Shown here: piece by piece, positions 60,794 through 64,000 of the stretch | Layout of the letters: each line of letters opens with the position of its first letter | Numbering within the stretch: the stretch's first letter is position 1 | From: CALCHA01 sp035548175 | GTDB taxonomy: Bacteria; Planctomycetota; Phycisphaerae; WQYP01 | DNA: 64,000 nucleotides | NCBI GenBank assembly: GCA_035548175.1 | Contig: DASZTO010000025.1 | Span: forward strand, 32,491 to 96,490 | Direction: 5' to 3' | Translations under genes and position numbers: made by a program | The notes under the pieces: model-generated | Seen by the model: the letters and a program-made list of their open reading frames with translations, nothing else | Database searches by the model: none | Told to the model about the DNA's origin: nothing

Positions 60794-61983
60794 GGCCGGT
60801 CTCCTTGAGAGGAAGAGGGATCATCGTGCATTTTAGGGCCGGCGGCGGCTGGGGCGTAAGAGGGTTCTTGGAGAACGTGGGTGACGATGTCGCGGATGGC
60901 CCTTCTGAACTGGTCCCAGGTGAAGCGGAGGGCGTTTTGGCGGCAGGCGTGGGGGGAAAATTTTTCGCGCGAGGCTTCGAATTGGAGGACGGCGTTGCGG
61001 AGTGCGTTGGGGGATTGGGCGTCGAAGAAGAGGCCGGTGTGGTTTTCGAGGACGGTTTCGGTAGCACCGCCGGCACGGTAGGCGAGGATGGGAGTTCCGC
61101 AGGCCTGGGCTTCGACGGGGGTGAGGCCGAAGTCTTCTTCGCCGGGGAAGAGGAAGGCGTTTGCGGAGCGGTAGGCGTCGCGGACGGTTTGGTCGGGAGC
61201 GCGGCCGAGGAAGCGGATGTGTGGGGCGCCGGCGGCGAGGGCGCGGAGTTTGGGTTCTTCGGGGCCGGCGCCGATGATGGTGAGGGGGCGATCGGGGAGT
61301 TGGCGGAGCGCGGCGATGGCGAGGTCGATGCGTTTGTAGCCGACGAGGGCGGAGACGACGAGGTATCCGGCGCGGGGGGAGCTGGGCGGCGGGGGGGTGT
61401 AGAAGGATTCGTCGATGCCGGGATAGACGACGTCGGCGGGGAGGTTGTAGAAGCGGCGGATGCGGTCGGCGACGGTTTGAGAGTTGCCGATGAAGCGGGT
61501 GACTTGGTCGTTGCGGCGGTCGAAGCGGCGGAGGTAGGGTTTGACGGCGGCGAGGGCGAGGCGTTTGGGGGACCAGGGAGAGAGGTATTGGTGTTCCATG
61601 CCCCAGATGTAGCGCATGGGGGTGTTGCAGTAGCAGATGTGAGGTTTGCCGGGGGGGACGCGGATGCCTTTGGCGACGGCGTGGGAGACGGAGAAGTAAA
61701 GGTCGGCGTGGGGGTCGAGGCGGAGGGAGCGGATGGCGCGAGGGAAGAGGGGGAGGTAGTTGCGGTAAGCGCCGCCGGATTTGGCGTTTTTGACGCCGGG
61801 GAGGTTCTGGAGGAAGGAGACGGCGTTGACGCGGGAATCGAGGTCTGGGTGTGTGACGGCGGGGACGTGGAGGAGGGTGGCGATGGAGGAGTTTGGGAAG
61901 AGGCGAACGAGCTCGAGGAGGACTTTTTCGCCGCCGCGGAGGCCGGTGAGCCAGTCGTGGATGAATTGGACGCGGAGGGGCAT
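60790..61983 (-). CDS. Family GT4 glycosyltransferase
   Basis: GT-B-fold retaining glycosyltransferase, 397 aa, cytoplasmic or peripheral membrane. It starts MPLRVQFIHDWLTGLRGGEKVLLE with a GGEK glycine loop. The C-terminal donor site is seen in VVSALVGYKRIDLAIAAL, IIGAGPEE, LFPGEEDFGLTPVEAQACG (EX7E-like) and GTPILAYRAGGATETV. Likely acts on an exopolysaccharide or lipid-linked glycan. Start at 61983; the frame continues through copy B of the dispersed element to 62280. Confidence 0.88.
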   Translation of the reverse strand: MPLRVQFIHDWLTGLRGGEKVLLELVRLFPNSSIATLLHVPAVTHPDLDSRVNAVSFLQNLPGVKNAKSGGAYRNYLPLFPRAIRSLRLDPHADLYFSVSHAVAKGIRVPPGKPHICYCNTPMRYIWGMEHQYLSPWSPKRLALAAVKPYLRRFDRRNDQVTRFIGNSQTVADRIRRFYNLPADVVYPGIDESFYTPPPPSSPRAGYLVVSALVGYKRIDLAIAALRQLPDRPLTIIGAGPEEPKLRALAAGAPHIRFLGRAPDQTVRDAYRSANAFLFPGEEDFGLTPVEAQACGTPILAYRAGGATETVLENHTGLFFDAQSPNALRNAVLQFEASREKFSPHACRQNALRFTWDQFRRAIRDIVTHVLQEPSYAPAAAGPKMHDDPSSSQGDRP

Positions 61984-62078
61984 GTGGGGGATGGTAACCG
62001 GTGTGGTGCGGGGACGGGAATTGTCCACAAATGCGCAGGAATGGAGACGGATGAGGGGGATAGAGGGGAGGAAGATGG
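61984..62078. other. Spacer between glycosyltransferase and copy B
   Basis: G-rich 95-base stretch upstream of the GT4 start. No motif identified beyond GAGGGGATAGAGGGGAGGAAG purine runs. Confidence 0.3.
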
Positions 62079-62438
62079 TGTTTTCTTCGATGTGTAGGGG
62101 GTGTTTTGGGAAAAACGTTGAGTTTTTGCCGTTGTGTATTTTGCGGATTGAGGTTTTTGTGCTTGTGTATGAGGTTTTTGGGGAAATTGGACACAGGGTG
62201 ACCGCGGTAATTGGTAACTGGTAATTGGTAATTGGGCGCTGGGATTTGGGGGCGGTTGGATTGCGAGCGGGGGGGTTCATGGCGCAGTGCTCCTTCTTTG
62301 TCTATAGAGGGGCGTTGCGCCCAGTTTGTGCGCACACAGACATGGATTGTTTTGCGATAAGGGGTTGTGGGGGAGGGGGTTGGGGAGGGAATTTTTGGGT
62401 TTGCAGGAATGCGCGGCGTGCCAGATTGTGCGCGCGGT
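62079..62438 (-). repeat. Dispersed ~365-bp element, copy B (inverted)
   Basis: Same blocks as copy A but on the minus strand, running 62438 to 62079. It includes the palindrome TGTGCGCACA (62328-62337), CTGGGCGCA, CTCTATAGACAAA and AGGAGCACTGCGCC with ATG at 62280, then a variable segment with heptamer repeats and the conserved 3' part ending near 62079. From the ATG the frame encodes KTSYTSTKT, HNGKNSTFF and PLHIEEN, as in copy A, and runs on into the GT4 gene. Located 61-65 bases from the left end of the IS. Confidence 0.88.
62208..62235. repeat. Heptamer tandem repeat TAATTGG inside copy B
   Basis: Four 7-bp units: TAATTGG, TAACTGG, TAATTGG, TAATTGG. On the minus strand it reads as CCAATTA units and translates to an ITNYQLPIT-type peptide. 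Occupies the variable part of the dispersed element. Confidence 0.93.
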
Positions 62439-62496
62439 GGGGGGGAAGATCGGTGCGGGGCTGGCGTTCCCCCGCCCCGGAGCCCAGGGGCTGCGC

Positions 62497-62536
62497 TCCT
62501 CATCCTTACCCACATCGGGTAAGGGTGGTTTCATTT
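62497..62536. repeat. IS left inverted repeat
   Basis: 40-bp terminal repeat with an internal palindrome (62504-62525, CCTTACCC and GGGTAAGG with 5 bases between). Pairs with 63961-64000. Confidence 0.85.
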
Positions 62537-62624
62537 GTATAGAGTAAGTGGAAGTCGGTAGTGTTGGGAATATCGCCAGGCAGGAGCCGGCGTTTTGGTA
62601 TGCGGCAAGACCGGAGGTCTGTAA

Positions 62625-63991
62625 ATGGCTGCGGAAACGTGTGCGTCGTTTGTCGTCCGAGAGTTTGGCAATGTGAATCTGGGCGATGCCCGTTTAAAAA
62701 AAGATTGCTGATCACCGCATCGCAAATGGCAGAGTATCCGGAGCGTTCGATGCCCAAGCAGGCCGGTTCCTGGGCGGACCTGAAGGCAACCTACCGCTTC
62801 TTTGCCAATCCGCGAGTGGATGAGCTTGCGATTGGCCTGCCGCACCGGGAGGCGACGTTTGCGGCCTGCGTGGGGCATCAGGTGGTGCTGTGCGTTCAAG
62901 ATGACTCGGACCTCTCCTCGGTGAAGATCGCGGCGGAAGAGCACCTGATGCATCACACGCTGGCAGTTGTCCCTGAGGGCAAGCTTCTGGGGATTTTGCA
63001 GCAGCGTTTCTTTGCACGGGTGAAGAAGCAGGCCGGCGAGACACGTAAACAGCGGGCGGAGCGCTGGCGCGAAAGCGACATCTGGCAGGAATCGGTCGAG
63101 GCGATCAGCGACGCGCCCGAGGGGACGCGTTTTATTCATGTGGCGGATCGGGGGGCGGATAATCTTCGGTTCATGCATGCCTGCATCGCCAAGAAGACCG
63201 GCTTTGTGGTGCGGGCGCATCATGACCGGCGAGTGGATCAGGACACGGGAAAGCTGTGGCAAACACTCGAACAGGAGCCGGTCCGGAAGAAAATTCAGGT
63301 GACCATTGGAGCGCAGCGGGGGAACAAGCCGCGCCGGAAGCGGGAAGCGACGCTGTCGGTGCGGTTCAAGCAGGTGCAGCTTGAAGCGCCCTGGAATCAG
63401 CATGAAGCACACGACGGGCCGCTGGTGGTATATGCGGTGCACCTTGTAGAGGAAGAGCCGCCGCAGGGAGTTGAGCCGGTGGACTGGATGCTTTTGACCA
63501 GCGAGGAGGTCACGAGCGTTGAACAGGCCCAGCGCATCATCGCGTACTACCAATGCCGGTGGGTGATTGAAGAGTGGCACCGGGCGCTCAAGGAGGGATG
63601 CCGGCTGGAACTCTCGCAGGTCGAATCAATCGAGGTGCTCAGGCGGATGACGGCGGTCCTGTCGATCGTGGCGGTGCGGCTGTTGGAACTGAGAGATCTG
63701 GCGGATTCAACCGGTGCGAGCGAGAGTGCCCAGGAACTTCAGAGAATGGTTCCCCAAGCCTGGATAATCATAGTGGCGGCATTGGCGAAGACCCAACCCC
63801 AGGCACTGACGCCAAAGAAATTCTGGCAGACGATCGCCAAGCGTGGCGGGTGGCTGGGGAGAAAAGGCGATGGGCGTCCGGGCTGGAAGGCGATCTGGAC
63901 CGGCTGGCACGACATCGCACAATTCGTCACCGGGGCAGAACTCATGGCCACAGCACGAGAAAACCAAAACACCCTTACCCGATGTGGGTAA
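62625..63991 (+). CDS. Tn5-like transposase expressed through a -1 frameshift
   Basis: DDE transposase of about 455 aa. ATG 62625 has GGAGG 7 bases upstream and encodes MAAETCASFVVREFGNVNLG DARL, matching the Tn5 N-terminus, but that frame stops at 62711. The rest is in the -1 frame: KKRLLITASQMAEYPERSMPK onward. The switch lies at seven A (62696-62702), where the zero-frame codons are TTA AAA AAA; slipping back one base gives KKRLLI. DDE candidates: Asp in CVQDDSDLSS, Asp in VADRGADN and Glu in YYQCRWVIEEWHRALK (YREK motif). The stop lies within the right inverted repeat. A mutation instead of programmed shifting is possible. Confidence 0.86.
62696..62702 (+). promoter_or_regulatory. A7 slippery site for -1 frameshift (or transcript slippage)
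   Basis: Seven A read as A-AAA-AAA in the zero frame, in the context CGTTTAAAAAAAGATTG. Zero-frame stop TGA follows at 62709-62711, so slippage must occur at or before it. Typical of IS transposases that use -1 shifting; no downstream pseudoknot was worked out. Confidence 0.7.
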
Positions 63992-64000
63992 GGGTGAGGA
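63961..64000. repeat. IS right inverted repeat
   Basis: Complement of 62497-62536 with 4 mismatches. Contains the transposase stop codon (63989-63991) and the palindrome CCCTTACCC-n5-GGGTAAGGG. Confidence 0.85.

Larger units (their letters stand above)
62497..64000 (+). mobile_element. Tn5-like (IS4-family) insertion sequence
   Basis: About 1.5 kb. Terminal inverted repeats at 62497-62536 and 63961-64000 match at 36 of 40 positions by eye. Each contains its own palindrome CCTTACCC-n5-GGGTAAGG, so the ends could fold into hairpins. The transposase lies between. The window ends at the outer edge of the right repeat, so the exact border and target duplication cannot be seen. The left end follows a G/C-rich spacer next to copy B of the dispersed element. 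Confidence 0.87.

Noticed and set aside
60444..62030. Upstream extension of the uppS frame
   Set aside because: Antisense-like, Ser/Pro/Thr-rich frame in the GT4 gene, no Shine-Dalgarno; UppS length is normal from 60443.

Overview
GC-rich bacterial chromosome segment, most likely from a planctomycete, probably class Phycisphaerae (inference). The reasons are a secreted DUF1501/DUF1800 pair, a PEP-CTERM protein next to an SdrD-like protein with a LENRELFS N-terminal motif, many small hypothetical secreted or lipoproteins, and housekeeping genes scattered in short operons rather than long ones. I found no rRNA, tRNA, CRISPR array or prophage.

Layout. 0-5.7 kb: recG, a phosphomannomutase with an unusual Cys/His-rich N-terminal extension, a lipoprotein alpha/beta hydrolase and a convergent LOG-family enzyme. 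5.8-12.4 kb: DUF1501/DUF1800, tmk, a PEP-CTERM protein and a Cys-rich SdrD-like surface protein closed by a strong terminator. 12.4-17.1 kb (minus): fused aroD-aroE, nfo, and two NfeD proteins. 17.2-24 kb: GH20 hexosaminidase, a decayed VapBC-type toxin-antitoxin locus, a PfkB kinase, and a three-gene minus operon. 23.9-24.7 kb: a repeat island. 24.7-36.4 kb: bpt, polX, DUF4160/DUF2442, an RlmI-like methyltransferase, a PIN-TRAM protein, an Lhr-like helicase and an aldo/keto reductase. 36.5-39.5 kb: larB-larE-larC, which make the nickel-pincer nucleotide cofactor; no larA is present. 39.5-50.6 kb: AsmA/DUF748, a lipoprotein truncated hemoglobin, a Gly/Arg-rich secreted protein, an HExxH lipoprotein, an EF-hand membrane protein, aroB, WD40 and dprA. 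50.6-62 kb: HEAT lipoprotein-lnt, a polyprenol-phosphate mannosyltransferase, DUF3179, ctaB/ctaA (heme A synthesis), a phosphodiesterase, uppS and a glycosyltransferase. 62.5-64 kb: a Tn5-like IS whose transposase needs a -1 frameshift at an A7 tract.

The most distinctive content is repetitive. Short tandem repeats with 7-, 8- or 9-base units lie in many gaps and, in GH20 and polX, in frame inside genes. A roughly 365-bp element occurs twice in inverted orientation (24.2 kb and 62.3 kb). It carries a palindrome, a TATAGA box, an AGGAG site, an ATG and a conserved short reading frame. By eye the + strand is C-rich up to about 28 kb and G-rich from about 30 kb whatever the gene strand, and most repeats are oriented with this skew. 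This suggests strand- or replication-linked placement, or past inversions. Starts were chosen from Shine-Dalgarno sequences and family alignment from memory; no database search was possible.
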